This document shows, in pieces, positions 50,883 through 61,488 of a stretch of 64,000 bases of DNA; within the stretch, counting starts at the first letter, position 1; every line of letters starts with the position of its first letter. The stretch covers positions 1,116,001-1,180,000 of the forward strand of contig NZ_RAPS01000001.1 in NCBI RefSeq assembly GCF_003610255.1, given 5' to 3'. The notes under the pieces were generated by a model. That model was not told the DNA's origin and searched no databases. It saw nothing but the letters and a program-made list of their open reading frames with translations. The stretch comes from Streptomyces sp. TLI_171 (GTDB lineage Bacteria; Actinomycetota; Actinomycetes; Streptomycetales; Streptomycetaceae). The position numbers and the translations under genes were made by a program.

Positions 50883-52250
50883 TCAGCGCGCGAAGGTGAC
50901 GGCGGCGAGCTCGACGGGCTCGGCCGCTCCGGCCACCAGCAGCGCCTCGAAGGCGCGCAGCACCCGTTCGACGTCCTGACGGGGGATCAGTTCGGTGTCC
51001 GCCATCAGGTAGAGCAGCACGGTGTCGGGGGCGTAGGTGGTGTGGACGAAGAACAGGGCGTCCTGGCGCTCCCAGTCGCCGACGTGGAAGATCCGGGTCT
51101 TCTCGGTGAGCGGCGCGAGGCCGTCGGGCGTGGCGGGGACGTCGGGGAGGTCCTCCCAGCGGTCGTGCATCCGCTTGTCGTTGAAGAAGTGGCCGAGCTG
51201 GAGCACCCCGCCGTTGCGCTCGCGGGCGGCGTCCAGCACCTCGTCCACGGCGATCGGGTCGTAGTGGGCGTGCCGGTAGGCGTTCATCCCGGACAGGAAG
51301 GCGCGCTTGACGGCCTGGTCGAAGGTGCCGTCGCCGACGTCGAGCGAGAACAGGGCGTTCTCGGCCATCGCGGCGACCAGGCGGCGGCTCCGGTCGTCGT
51401 GCCGGTTGACCGCGATCAGCTGCAGCGGCACGGTCGGGTGGCCGGTCCAGGCACCGAGCACCACGGCGGTGGCGGCGAGCAGCACGGTGCCGGTGGAGAC
51501 CTGGCAGCGCTTCGCGATGGCGGTGGCGGCGACGGCGGCGGCCGGGGAGTCCATCCCGAGGCGGACGAAGCGTTCGGGGCGGCCCCGGTCGTCGACGGGC
51601 GGGAACAGCGCGGGCGGGACCTTCTCCAGGGTGCGCCGCCAGTGCTCGACGGCGGCGGCGCCGCGCTGCGCGCCCTCCCCCTCGCTCTCGTACCCGGCCT
51701 GGTCGAGCGGCTGCCAGTCGGGGGCGGGCTGCTCCGTGCCGGCCAGCAACTCCCGCAGGTCCCGCTCCAGTTCACGGACCGCCCAGAAGTCCACGCCGAG
51801 GTGGGAGAAGACCAGTGCGAGGTGCGCGGGCCGGCCGTCGTCGAGGACCAGGGCGCACCGGAACGGGATCTCCTCGGTGTGCCGGAAGGTGCGGGCGACC
51901 AGTTGCTCGCCGATCCGGGCCGCGGCGCCGGCGGCGTCGCCGGCCGTGCTGTCGAGCACGGCGTAAACGAGCGTGCCGGTGCCGGTGACGTGCTGCTGCC
52001 AGCCGTCGGCGCTCTCGTGGAAGGTGGTGCGCAGCGCCTCGTGGCGCTCCAGCAGCGCGGTGAGCGCGGCGTCCACCTGCCCGAGGGTGCGGCCGGGCGG
52101 CAGTTCGACGGTGCGGCGGATGTTGAAGTAGTGCGCGCCCTCGTCCAGCCAGCGGATGGACTTCCAGATGGCGCGCTGGCCCCAGGTCATGGGCGCGGTG
52201 CCGGTTCTGGCCCCGCGGTAGGTCACCGTACGGGTGTCAAGGCTCTCCAC
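50883..52250 (-). CDS. stand-alone condensation-domain protein
   Basis: 455 residues from the GTG at 52250, first gene of the operon. It is an NRPS C-domain fold: TWGQRAIWKSIRWL (C1-like) and HEALRTTFHES (C2). SHLGVDFWA (C3) keeps the catalytic His150 and Asp154 of HHxxxDG, but has Ser for the first His and Phe for Gly. Later it has RHDDRSRRLVAAMAENALF (C5-like). No adenylation or carrier domain is attached. It probably forms an amide or ester from the ACP-bound amino acid and a second partner. The divergent exporter genes begin 528 bp away. Confidence 0.87.
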   Translation of the reverse strand: MESLDTRTVTYRGARTGTAPMTWGQRAIWKSIRWLDEGAHYFNIRRTVELPPGRTLGQVDAALTALLERHEALRTTFHESADGWQQHVTGTGTLVYAVLDSTAGDAAGAAARIGEQLVARTFRHTEEIPFRCALVLDDGRPAHLALVFSHLGVDFWAVRELERDLRELLAGTEQPAPDWQPLDQAGYESEGEGAQRGAAAVEHWRRTLEKVPPALFPPVDDRGRPERFVRLGMDSPAAAVAATAIAKRCQVSTGTVLLAATAVVLGAWTGHPTVPLQLIAVNRHDDRSRRLVAAMAENALFSLDVGDGTFDQAVKRAFLSGMNAYRHAHYDPIAVDEVLDAARERNGGVLQLGHFFNDKRMHDRWEDLPDVPATPDGLAPLTEKTRIFHVGDWERQDALFFVHTTYAPDTVLLYLMADTELIPRQDVERVLRAFEALLVAGAAEPVELAAVTFAR

Positions 52251-52535
52251 AGCAGCGGGTTCCTCTCCGGTACGCGCCGCCGGGCGGCGCGCGGACGAGG
52301 GCCGTCGGCGGGAAGGGGCGACGGCCGGGCGGAAACGGGCGGACGACTTGGGGGACGCGTTCCGGTCCGCCGGCCTGATGGGCGTGCGGCGAGGTGGGAA
52401 CAGCTCTCCCGGCAGCCGGCCTGCCGCAGCCCGGGATCATGCGCCAACCCCCGTCGGGCGCAGGTGGGAACGGGTGTCGGCGATGTCCGGCCGAACCCGA
52501 TCCGAACAGGACGCTAGCCGGGATCTCGATCAAAT

Positions 52536-52567
52536 GTCTAGACCAAATCGACAGTTCTTGAACTGTC
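52536..52567. promoter_or_regulatory. two operator-like palindromes in the divergent promoter region
   Basis: GTCTAGAC (52536-52543, within tgtctagacc) fits the GT-N-TA-N-AC consensus of HutC-type GntR regulators. GACAGTTC-tt-GAACTGTC (52550-52567) has perfect 8-bp arms. Both lie in an AT-richer pocket (52530-52620) of the 527-bp gap between the biosynthetic operon and the exporters. The rest of the gap (52251-52529, 52621-52777) shows no gene. Confidence 0.6.
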
Positions 52568-52777
52568 CTCGCCACTTCGCACAACCAACCCTGAGTGACC
52601 GTCAGCTGAATTCTTGACGTCGCGGACGGCCTGCAGCAGACTCTGGGGCTCGTGCCTCCCGGCGACACCGTCGTCCCGGCTGCCGGGCACCCGTCCCGCG
52701 CTCCCCGCCCCGCCCGCCGCCTTCGCGGCCGGCCCCGAGCGCGCTCCACGCGTCACCGATTCCGGAGGCACCCGTCC

Positions 52778-54660
<1,883 letters not shown>

Positions 54661-54664
<4 letters not shown>

Positions 54665-56436
54665 CCGACCTGCTCCCCGCCCTGCGCCACCTGCTCACCC
54701 TCGCCTGGCAGTGCGACCCGCGCCGACTGCTGCGGGCCGCCGCCATGATGGCCGCGGGCTGCCTGGCCACCCCGCTGATCGCGCTCTGCCTCAAGGGCCT
54801 CACCGTGCAGGCACTGGCCGGACACGCCGGCGCCGCCGTCCTGCTCGGCCTGGCCGCGGCGGTCCTGCTGGTGCTGGAACTGATGATGGGTCACTTCGCG
54901 CACCTCGCCTACTTCGAACTCGGCGACCTCGGCGAGGTGGAACTCCAGAACCGGCTGGTCGCCCTCGCCCACGGCCGCCCCGGCCTGGAAGAGCTCGACA
55001 CCCCCCGGTTCGCCGACACCCTCGCCCTGGTCCGCGACGACCTGCCGCGGACCCGCGCCTCGCTCGAAGCCGCCCTGCAACTCGCCGGTCTCGCTCTCCA
55101 GTTGGCGTTGACCGCGGTCCTGCTGGGCCTGCTCGACCCGTGGCTGCTGCTGCTCCCGCTGCTCGGCGCCGTCCCCGTCCTGGCCGGCAACCGGGCCCAG
55201 CGCCTGCTGGACGCCGCCAAGGAGGCCGCCGCCCCGCACCAGCGCCTCGGCCGCCACCTGCTGGACGTCGCCACCGGCCACGCCACCGCGAAGGAGGCCC
55301 GGCTGGCCGGCGCCGCCCCGTTCCTGCTGGCCCGCCACCACCGCGAGTGGCACGCCGGCACCCGGCTGCTCGGCCGCGCCCACACCCGCGCCGCCGCGCT
55401 GCGGGCCGGGGGCCAGCTCTGCTTCGCCCTCGGCTACGCCGCCGCGATCTGGCTGGTCGTCCGGCAGGCCCAGCACGGCGCCTCCCCGCTCGGCGACGTC
55501 ATCCTGGTCATCACCCTCGCCGCCCAGCTCTCCCTGCAGGTCGGCACCGCGATCCAGCTGCTCACCGTCCTCCAGGACGCCGGGCGCACCGCCGCTCGCC
55601 TCGACGCCCTCCGGCCGTCCACGGCCGCCGCTGTCGACGGTCCGTTGGCGCCGCTGGTGCTGGCCCGTGGCATCCGGCTGGAGCGGGTGAGCTTCCAGTA
55701 CCCGGGCAGCACCCGGCGCGTCCTCGACGAGGTCACCCTCGACATCCCGGCCGGCACCGCGCTCGCCGTGGTCGGCGAGAACGGCGCGGGCAAGAGCACC
55801 CTGATCAAGCTGCTCTGCGGCCTCTACCGGCCCACCGCCGGACGGATCCTGGTCGACGGCGTCGACCTGGCCGCCACCGACCCGGCCGACTGGCAGCGCC
55901 GGATCGCCACCCTGTTCCAGGACTTCGCCCGGCTGGAACTGCGGCTGCGCGACAACACCGGCATCGGCGACCTCGACCGGATCGACGACGACCCGGCCCT
56001 GACCGCCGCGCTGGACGCCGCCGAGGCCGGCCCGGTGGCCGCGGCCGTCCCCGGCGGCCTGGACGGGCTGATCGGCCGCAGCTACGGCGACGGCGTCGAC
56101 CTGTCCGGCGGCCAGTGGCAGAAGCTCGGTCTGGCCCGCGCCCTGCTGCGCCCGGAGCCGCTGCTGCTGGTGCTCGACGAACCGGCCTCCGCGCTGGACG
56201 CCGCCGCCGAACAGGCGCTCTTCGAGCGCTTCGCCCGGCTGGTCGCCGACTCCCGGGCCCGCACCGGGGCGGTCAGCGTGCTGGTCTCGCACCGCTTCTC
56301 CACCGTCCGGATGGCCGACCTGATCGTGGTCCTGGAGCACGGCCGCCTCGCCCAGGCCGGCGCCCACGAGGAACTGCTCGCCGCCGGCGGCCTGTACGCC
56401 GAGCTGTACCGGCTGCAGGCCCGGGTCTACGCCTGA
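54661..56436 (+). CDS. ABC exporter half-transporter (2)
   Basis: 591 residues from the GTG at 54661. Six hydrophobic helices are followed by an ATPase with Walker A GENGAGKST, signature LSGGQWQKL, Walker B LLVLDEPASALD and VSHRF. Both partners have SGGQWQ and the catalytic-type Glu after Walker B, so both sites may be active. It ends 7 bp from the convergent small ORF. Confidence 0.92.
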
Positions 56437-56443
56437 GGGCCGG

Positions 56444-56683
56444 TCAGTTCGCGGCCGGCAGCGGGAGCACCGACTCCCGGGCGTCCACGGCGGAGTCGAG
56501 TTCCACGCCGTGGTGGCGGCAGAGCGCGGGCGCGCCGGGGGCGTTGCCGGCGTCGACGCCGAGGCCGACCTTGCCGCGTCCGCGGGCGGCGCCGGGAGCG
56601 CCGTCATTCCGTGCGGGAGCGCCGTCGCCTCTCCCCGTCCGTCGTCGACTCCGTGGCGAGCCCGGCCTGTCCACCCGCGTCAA
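56444..56683 (-). CDS. small ORF of unknown function, start uncertain
   Basis: Its C-terminal about 45 codons (KVGLGVDAGNAPGAP, ALCRHHGVELDSAVD, ARESVLPLPAAN) end almost all in G or C, as in the true genes here, and the stop is 7 bp from the convergent exporter gene. Upstream the codon pattern weakens, so the true start or a truncation point is unclear. It could be a small protein, a RiPP-type precursor beside the transglutaminase-like gene, or the tail of a lost gene. I see no known motif. The interval 56684-56743 holds nothing further. Confidence 0.35.
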   Translation of the reverse strand: MTRVDRPGSPRSRRRTGRGDGAPARNDGAPGAARGRGKVGLGVDAGNAPGAPALCRHHGVELDSAVDARESVLPLPAAN

Positions 56684-56743
56684 CGGCCCGCCCCCAGCCG
56701 GCTTTCCGGCCCGGTCTCCCGGGGCCGGGCCGGAACGGCCGGG

Positions 56744-57520
56744 TCAGACGCCGGCGGCGTGGCGGCCGAGGACGGGTTCGGCGAGCAGCCTCGCCGGGGC
56801 GCAGAGGGTCTGGCCGTGGCGGGCGAAGAGCGCGTCGCGGGAGTCGAAGTGGCCGAGGTCCCGCAGGAGATGGGCCGAGAGGTCGCAGGAGCCGGCGGTG
56901 GCGGGGCAGGCGGTGGCGGTGGTTCCGTCCCAGTCGACGGCCGTCCTGGACAGCGCCTCGAACAGGGTCTCCGGTCCGGCGTTGGTGAAGCCCCCTCCGC
57001 CGGACCGATCGGGGCCGGCGGCGTCCGCGAACAGCTCCGACACGGGCAGCCAGCGCCCGGCGGCCGGGTCGTCCACCGGCCCGGGCACGCGGAACTCCGG
57101 CCAGGCCAGCACCACGTGCCTGGGCACCAGGCGGTGCAGGCGGGGGAAGCGCGGGTACCAGAACCGGCCGTCCACCACCAGGCCGCGCACCCGGGTGGGC
57201 ACGCCCCGGCTGCGGGCGACGGCCTCCAGCACGGCCATCCGCTGGCTGCACGAGCCGCGGCCGGTCCGCAGCACCTCGGACACCGGCCGGTTCTCCTCGA
57301 CGGAGTACACCGGCCGGACCTCCACGGCGATCCACCGGTGCGCCCGCCGCAGCGCGGCCACCGCGTCCCCGCCCTCCGCTCCGATCCGGTCGACCGCGGC
57401 CCGCACCCGAGGGTGCTCCAGGTCGAGGATCCGGGTCGGCCCCGTCCCGCCGGACACCCCGGCGTGGCCCGCCCCGGCCCACCGGTTCCGCCGACGCGGC
57501 ATCAGCAGCGTGCTCACCAT
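56744..57520 (-). CDS. transglutaminase-like domain protein
   Basis: 258 residues from the ATG at 57520 (AGGGGGA upstream); a TTG at 57583 inside a palindrome is rejected. The catalytic Cys region is TGRGSCSQRMAVLEAVARS, with GVPTRVRGLVVDGRFWYPRFP following, as in transglutaminase-like cysteine proteases. A candidate His is in LVPRHVVLAWPE. No signal peptide. It lies beside the exporters but on the opposite strand, so membership of the biosynthetic cluster is open. Confidence 0.8.
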   Translation of the reverse strand: MVSTLLMPRRRNRWAGAGHAGVSGGTGPTRILDLEHPRVRAAVDRIGAEGGDAVAALRRAHRWIAVEVRPVYSVEENRPVSEVLRTGRGSCSQRMAVLEAVARSRGVPTRVRGLVVDGRFWYPRFPRLHRLVPRHVVLAWPEFRVPGPVDDPAAGRWLPVSELFADAAGPDRSGGGGFTNAGPETLFEALSRTAVDWDGTTATACPATAGSCDLSAHLLRDLGHFDSRDALFARHGQTLCAPARLLAEPVLGRHAAGV

Positions 57521-57568
57521 GGCCGGTTCCCCCTGTTCCGCGATCCGTTCGCCCAGCCTCCCACTCCT

Positions 57569-57584
57569 CTTGAACGCGTTCAAG
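57569..57584. promoter_or_regulatory. perfect 16-bp palindrome upstream of transglutaminase-like gene
   Basis: CTTGAACGCGTTCAAG, no mismatch, CG-centred like LacI-family operators, 49-64 bp before the ATG at 57520. Likely a repressor site. Confidence 0.6.
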
Positions 57585-57702
57585 CCGGGCCGCCGCGCGC
57601 CCGGGCGACCGGTCGGTCAGGACCGGTCCGATCCGGGCCCCGGCCCGGCCGAGCGCCGTCCGGACACCCGCCTGCCGGGTGCGGCGGCGGCCGCAGGTCA
57701 CA

Positions 57703-58800
57703 ATGGCCCGCATGAGAGTGATCTTCACGGTGGCCGGGGCCGCCCTGCTGGCGGCGACCGCGGCCAGCATCCTGCGGACGCTGGTGGTGCCGCGCGGGCT
57801 GTACTCGGCGCTGGTGATCCGACTCTGGTCGGTGCTGCGGCGGCTGGTGCGGACGGTCGCGGCGCCGTTCGGCGGCTACCGGTCCATCGACCGGGCGCAG
57901 ACCTGGCTGGCGCCGCTGATCCTGCTCGGCATGCTGGGCTGCTGGCTGATCTCCACGCTGCTCGCGTACACCCTGCTGCTGCGCGGCACGTCCCAGCTGG
58001 ACTGGCGGGTGGCGTTCCGGGAGGCCGGGTCGAGCCTGTTCACGCTGGGCTTCGCCAGCGGCGACCGGCTGCACCTGTCGGTGATCGACTTCCTGGCGGC
58101 GGCGAACGGACCGCTGATCATCGCGCTGCTGATCGCCTACCTGCCGACCCTCTACGGGGCTTACAACCGGCGGGAGTTGGAGGTGACGCTGCTTCAGTCG
58201 CGGGCGGGCGAGCCCGCCTGGGGGCCGGAGCTGCTGGCCCGGCAGGCACTGGTGCGCACCGAGAGCGAGCTGCCGGACCTGTACCGGGACTGGGAGCGGC
58301 TGGCGGCGGACCTCGGCGAGGGCCACTCCAACTACCCGGTGCTGATCTCGTTCCGCTCGCCGCAGCCGTACCGCAGCTGGGTGGTGGGCCTGATCGCGGT
58401 GATGGACGCCGCCGCCATGCAGCTCGCCCTCAACCCGCGCTCCGCGCCGCCGGAGGCCCGGCTGCTGCTGCGGGCCGGCTTCACCGCCCTGCGCGACATC
58501 GCCACCGCGCTGCGCATCCCGTTCGAGGCCGACCCGGACCCGGACGAGCCGATCCGGCTCACCTTCGCGGAGTTCGACGCGGCGGTGGCGATGGTCACGG
58601 CCGCGGGCATGAGCCTGGAGCGCCCGATCGCCGACGCCTGGCCGCACTTCCGCGGCTGGCGGGTCAACTACGAGGCCATCGCCTACGAGCTGGCCCGCCG
58701 CGCGGACGCCGTCCCGGCCCTGTGGACCGGCCCGCGCGACTTCCCGGCGACCCCGATCCCGCCGCGCCGCCCGGCCGACCGGCGGCCGAGCGCTCCCTGA
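57703..58800 (+). CDS. pore-like membrane protein of unknown function
   Basis: 365 residues from the ATG at 57703 (57712 is the alternative). Helices at about 5-27, 68-95 and 125-155. Between the last two lies a short hydrophobic re-entrant segment, AGSSLFTLGFASGD, resembling the pore helix and filter region of two-helix ion channels (TLGFA instead of TVGYG). The C-terminal about 200 residues are helical and cytosolic. I do not recognise a named family; channel function is an inference from layout. Confidence 0.7.
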   Translation: MARMRVIFTVAGAALLAATAASILRTLVVPRGLYSALVIRLWSVLRRLVRTVAAPFGGYRSIDRAQTWLAPLILLGMLGCWLISTLLAYTLLLRGTSQLDWRVAFREAGSSLFTLGFASGDRLHLSVIDFLAAANGPLIIALLIAYLPTLYGAYNRRELEVTLLQSRAGEPAWGPELLARQALVRTESELPDLYRDWERLAADLGEGHSNYPVLISFRSPQPYRSWVVGLIAVMDAAAMQLALNPRSAPPEARLLLRAGFTALRDIATALRIPFEADPDPDEPIRLTFAEFDAAVAMVTAAGMSLERPIADAWPHFRGWRVNYEAIAYELARRADAVPALWTGPRDFPATPIPPRRPADRRPSAP

Positions 58801-58807
58801 CGGAGCG

Positions 58808-59698
58808 TCAGTTCGCGCCGCGCAGCAGCTGCTCCTCGGCGCGGGCCAGCACCTCCACCACCTGGCGGCCGAACCCCACGTCGCAGGGGTGCGGGGTGCC
58901 GGTGGCGGCGGCCGCCCGGAGGGCGTCGACGGCGCGGCCGAACGCCTCGACCGGGGGCTCGCCCCGGTCGGGGAGGGCGGCGACGCCGGCCGCGCCGCGC
59001 AGTTCGACGGCCGCGCCGAGGGCGGCGGCCGCGGGCGGGGCGGTCAGCGTGAGCGTGACGGTGGAGGACGCCCCGCCGCGGTGCCGGAGGATCAGGTGCG
59101 CGGTGTCCGCCGGGCCGGGCGCGGCGGTGACCCGCTCGACCTCGCCGAGCACCGGCAGCAGCACCGAGAGGGCGTGCGGGCCGACGTCCCACAGCGCGCC
59201 CTTCTGCTGGCGCCAGGGCGACGCGGCGTAGGGGCTGTCGGTGGTGAACACCGAGCCGATCCAGTGGCAGTGCGCGGTGAACCAGCCGTCCTGGGCGGCC
59301 TGTTCGGCGATCCAGGCGTCCTGGCCCGCGGTGAAGCGGACGGTGAAGAACACCACCGAGGCGACGCCGGAGGCGGCCGCGGCGTCCTCGACGGCGCGGG
59401 CGGCGTCCACGGTCGCGGCGACCGGCTTGTCCAGCAGCAGGTGCTTGCCGGCCTGCGCGGCGCGCACCGCGTACTCGGCCTGCACGTCCGGCGGCAGGGC
59501 GATCGCGACGGCGTCCACGTCGGCGATCAGCGCCTCCGCCGTCGGGTAGGCCGGCACGTCGTGGAGGGCGGCGAGTTCGGCGGCGGCCTCGGGGCGGCGG
59601 CCCCAGACGCCGGCGAACTCGATGTCGGGGTGGGCGGCGAGCGCCGGGGCGTGCACGAAGCCCGCCCACGGGCCGGTGCCGAGCAGTCCGATCCGCAT
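58808..59698 (-). CDS. Gfo/Idh/MocA-family oxidoreductase
   Basis: 296 residues starting at the ATG at 59698. NAD(P) motif IGLLGTGPWAGFVHAPAL; the family's LLLDKPVAATVDAA (catalytic-type EKP/DKP Lys). The second domain contains GALWDVGPHALSVL (HxxD-like). It oxidises or reduces a sugar or cyclitol. Follows the O-methyltransferase gene by 5 bp on the same strand, so the two are an operon. Confidence 0.9.
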   Translation of the reverse strand: MRIGLLGTGPWAGFVHAPALAAHPDIEFAGVWGRRPEAAAELAALHDVPAYPTAEALIADVDAVAIALPPDVQAEYAVRAAQAGKHLLLDKPVAATVDAARAVEDAAAASGVASVVFFTVRFTAGQDAWIAEQAAQDGWFTAHCHWIGSVFTTDSPYAASPWRQQKGALWDVGPHALSVLLPVLGEVERVTAAPGPADTAHLILRHRGGASSTVTLTLTAPPAAAALGAAVELRGAAGVAALPDRGEPPVEAFGRAVDALRAAAATGTPHPCDVGFGRQVVEVLARAEEQLLRGAN

Positions 59699-59703
59699 GT
59701 CGG

Positions 59704-60387
59704 TCAGCCCTCCACCCGGATCAGCGTGAACCCGTCGTAGCCGCGGCTGCCGACGGTCTGCACGGTGGTGGCGTCCAGTTGCGGCTCGGCGGCGATCAGG
59801 TCGTGCAGCCTCCGCACGCCGCGCACCGCCTCGTCGGTGCTGTCCGCGTCGGCCAGCCGGCCGTCGCGGACCACGTTGTCCACCACGATCACCGAGCCGG
59901 GCCGGGTGAGGGCCAGGCACGCCTGCACGTAGTGCGGGATGTTGGCCTTGTCGGCGTCGACGAACACCAGGTCGTACGGCTCGACGCCGGCCCCGGTGAG
60001 CTCGGCCAGGCTGTCCCGGGCCGCCCCGACCTTGACCTCGACCAGGTCGGCGAGGCCGGCCCGCTCCAGGTTGGCGGTGGCGACGGCGGCGTGCGCCGGG
60101 TCGATCTCCAGGGTGGTGAGCGCGCCGTCCGCGGGCAGCGCGCGGGCCATCCAGATGGTGCTGTAGCCGGCCAGGGTGCCGATCTCCAGGATCCGGCGGG
60201 CGCCCCCGATCCGGGCCAGCAGGTGCAGCAGCTTGCCCTGGTTGGCGGCGACCGCGATCGGCGGCAGCCCGGCCTTGTCGGCTGCCGCCCGGGCCTCGTC
60301 CAGCACCTCGTCGGCGCCGATCAGCAGCGCCTCGGCGTACTCGTCCACCGCGGCCCACCGCTGCGGCCCGCTCTCCTGCGTGGTCAT
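59704..60387 (-). CDS. class I O-methyltransferase (CCoAOMT-like)
   Basis: 227 residues starting at the ATG at 60387 (GGAGGTGGGG upstream). SAM motif ILEIGTLAGYSTIWMA; metal-binding-type LVFVDADKANIPHY; VIVVDNVVRDG. This small family methylates catechol-type or other hydroxyls using a divalent metal. Co-transcribed with the Gfo/Idh/MocA gene. Confidence 0.92.
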   Translation of the reverse strand: MTTQESGPQRWAAVDEYAEALLIGADEVLDEARAAADKAGLPPIAVAANQGKLLHLLARIGGARRILEIGTLAGYSTIWMARALPADGALTTLEIDPAHAAVATANLERAGLADLVEVKVGAARDSLAELTGAGVEPYDLVFVDADKANIPHYVQACLALTRPGSVIVVDNVVRDGRLADADSTDEAVRGVRRLHDLIAAEPQLDATTVQTVGSRGYDGFTLIRVEG

Positions 60388-60459
60388 CCCCACCTCCGTG
60401 ATCGACTCGCGCTGCGACACTACTCCCTGCCCGTGCCGCGCCCGAAGGCGGACACGACG

Positions 60460-60493
60460 CGGCCGCCGCACCCGGACTGGGGTGCGGCGGCCG
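60460..60493 (-). terminator. hairpin terminator after the DedA gene
   Basis: A perfect 14-bp stem (60460-60473 with 60480-60493), 6-nt loop, 20 bases beyond the stop of the minus-strand DedA gene. Confidence 0.8.
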
Positions 60494-60513
60494 CGGCGGG
60501 GGCCGACGGTGCG

Positions 60514-61212
60514 TCAGTCGACGGTCTCGGCCGCCGTCCCGGCGAGCGGTTCGCCGCTCTTGCCGCCGGACTGCTCGGGGTGCGCCGCCCGGGACTTCTT
60601 GGCCCGCTGCTTGAGCACCAGGGCCGAGCCGACGCCGAACAGCGCCGCCGCGGCGAGGCCGATGTACGAGGCGCCCTGCAGGTACTTCTCGGCGACCTTG
60701 CCGACCTGGTACACCAGCAGCGTGGTGCCGCCGGCCCAGACCACGCCGCCGAGCACGTTGGCGATCAGGAACTTCCAGTACGGCATCCGCAGGGTGCCGG
60801 CCAGCGGGCCCGCGAAGATCCGCAGCAGGGCGATGAACCGGCCGAAGAAGACCGCCCACATGCCCCAGCGCTGGAACGCCCGCTCGGCGGTGGCCAGATG
60901 GTCCGGCCCGAAGTGCTTGGGGAACCTCCGGCCGAGTCTGGCGAACAGCGGGCGGCCGCCCTTGTGCCCGATCGCGTAGCCGATCGAGTCGCCGATGATC
61001 GCGCCGGCGATCGCACAGCCCGCCACGCCCCACGGGCTGACGACGCCCTTGGCGGCCAGCAGCGCCGAGGTCACCAGGGCGATCTCACCGGGCAGCGGGA
61101 TGCCGAGGCTCTCCAGGCCGATGATCAGTCCGATGATCACGTACACCGAGGTCGGTGGAACGCTCTCGATCCACTGGTCGAGGTGCAAGGCGGAGTACCT
61201 CCGTCTGGGCAT
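60514..61212 (-). CDS. DedA-family membrane protein
   Basis: 232 residues starting at the ATG at 61212. The family pattern is IGLESLGIPLPGEIALV, GDSIGYAIGHKGGR and FGRFIALLRIFAGPLAG (the re-entrant loop Arg motif), with 4-5 helices and a basic cytosolic tail. DedA proteins are phospholipid or undecaprenyl-phosphate flippase-like. The 276 bp upstream to 61489 show no gene. Confidence 0.93.
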   Translation of the reverse strand: MPRRRYSALHLDQWIESVPPTSVYVIIGLIIGLESLGIPLPGEIALVTSALLAAKGVVSPWGVAGCAIAGAIIGDSIGYAIGHKGGRPLFARLGRRFPKHFGPDHLATAERAFQRWGMWAVFFGRFIALLRIFAGPLAGTLRMPYWKFLIANVLGGVVWAGGTTLLVYQVGKVAEKYLQGASYIGLAAAALFGVGSALVLKQRAKKSRAAHPEQSGGKSGEPLAGTAAETVD

Positions 61213-61488
61213 GGGCAGGCGGCCGACACGCGTCCGGGCGCACGGGAAAATTTGGGTAAAGAACCGAGCCGGGCCAGCCTAGCCGCTCCCGGCCCGCACG
61301 CCGAGCGCCCTTCGGAGCCCGGTCCGGCGCCCGCGGGGGGCGGGTCGGCCACCACGACGACAACTCCCGGGGACGGCCCGTTCGTTCCCGATCCGGGTGT
61401 GACGATCCGCCCACCCGGCGGCCCTGGCCCGCCCCGCCCGCCGCACCCCATACTCCGTGACCTGACGGAACCACGGAGGGGGACCCGC

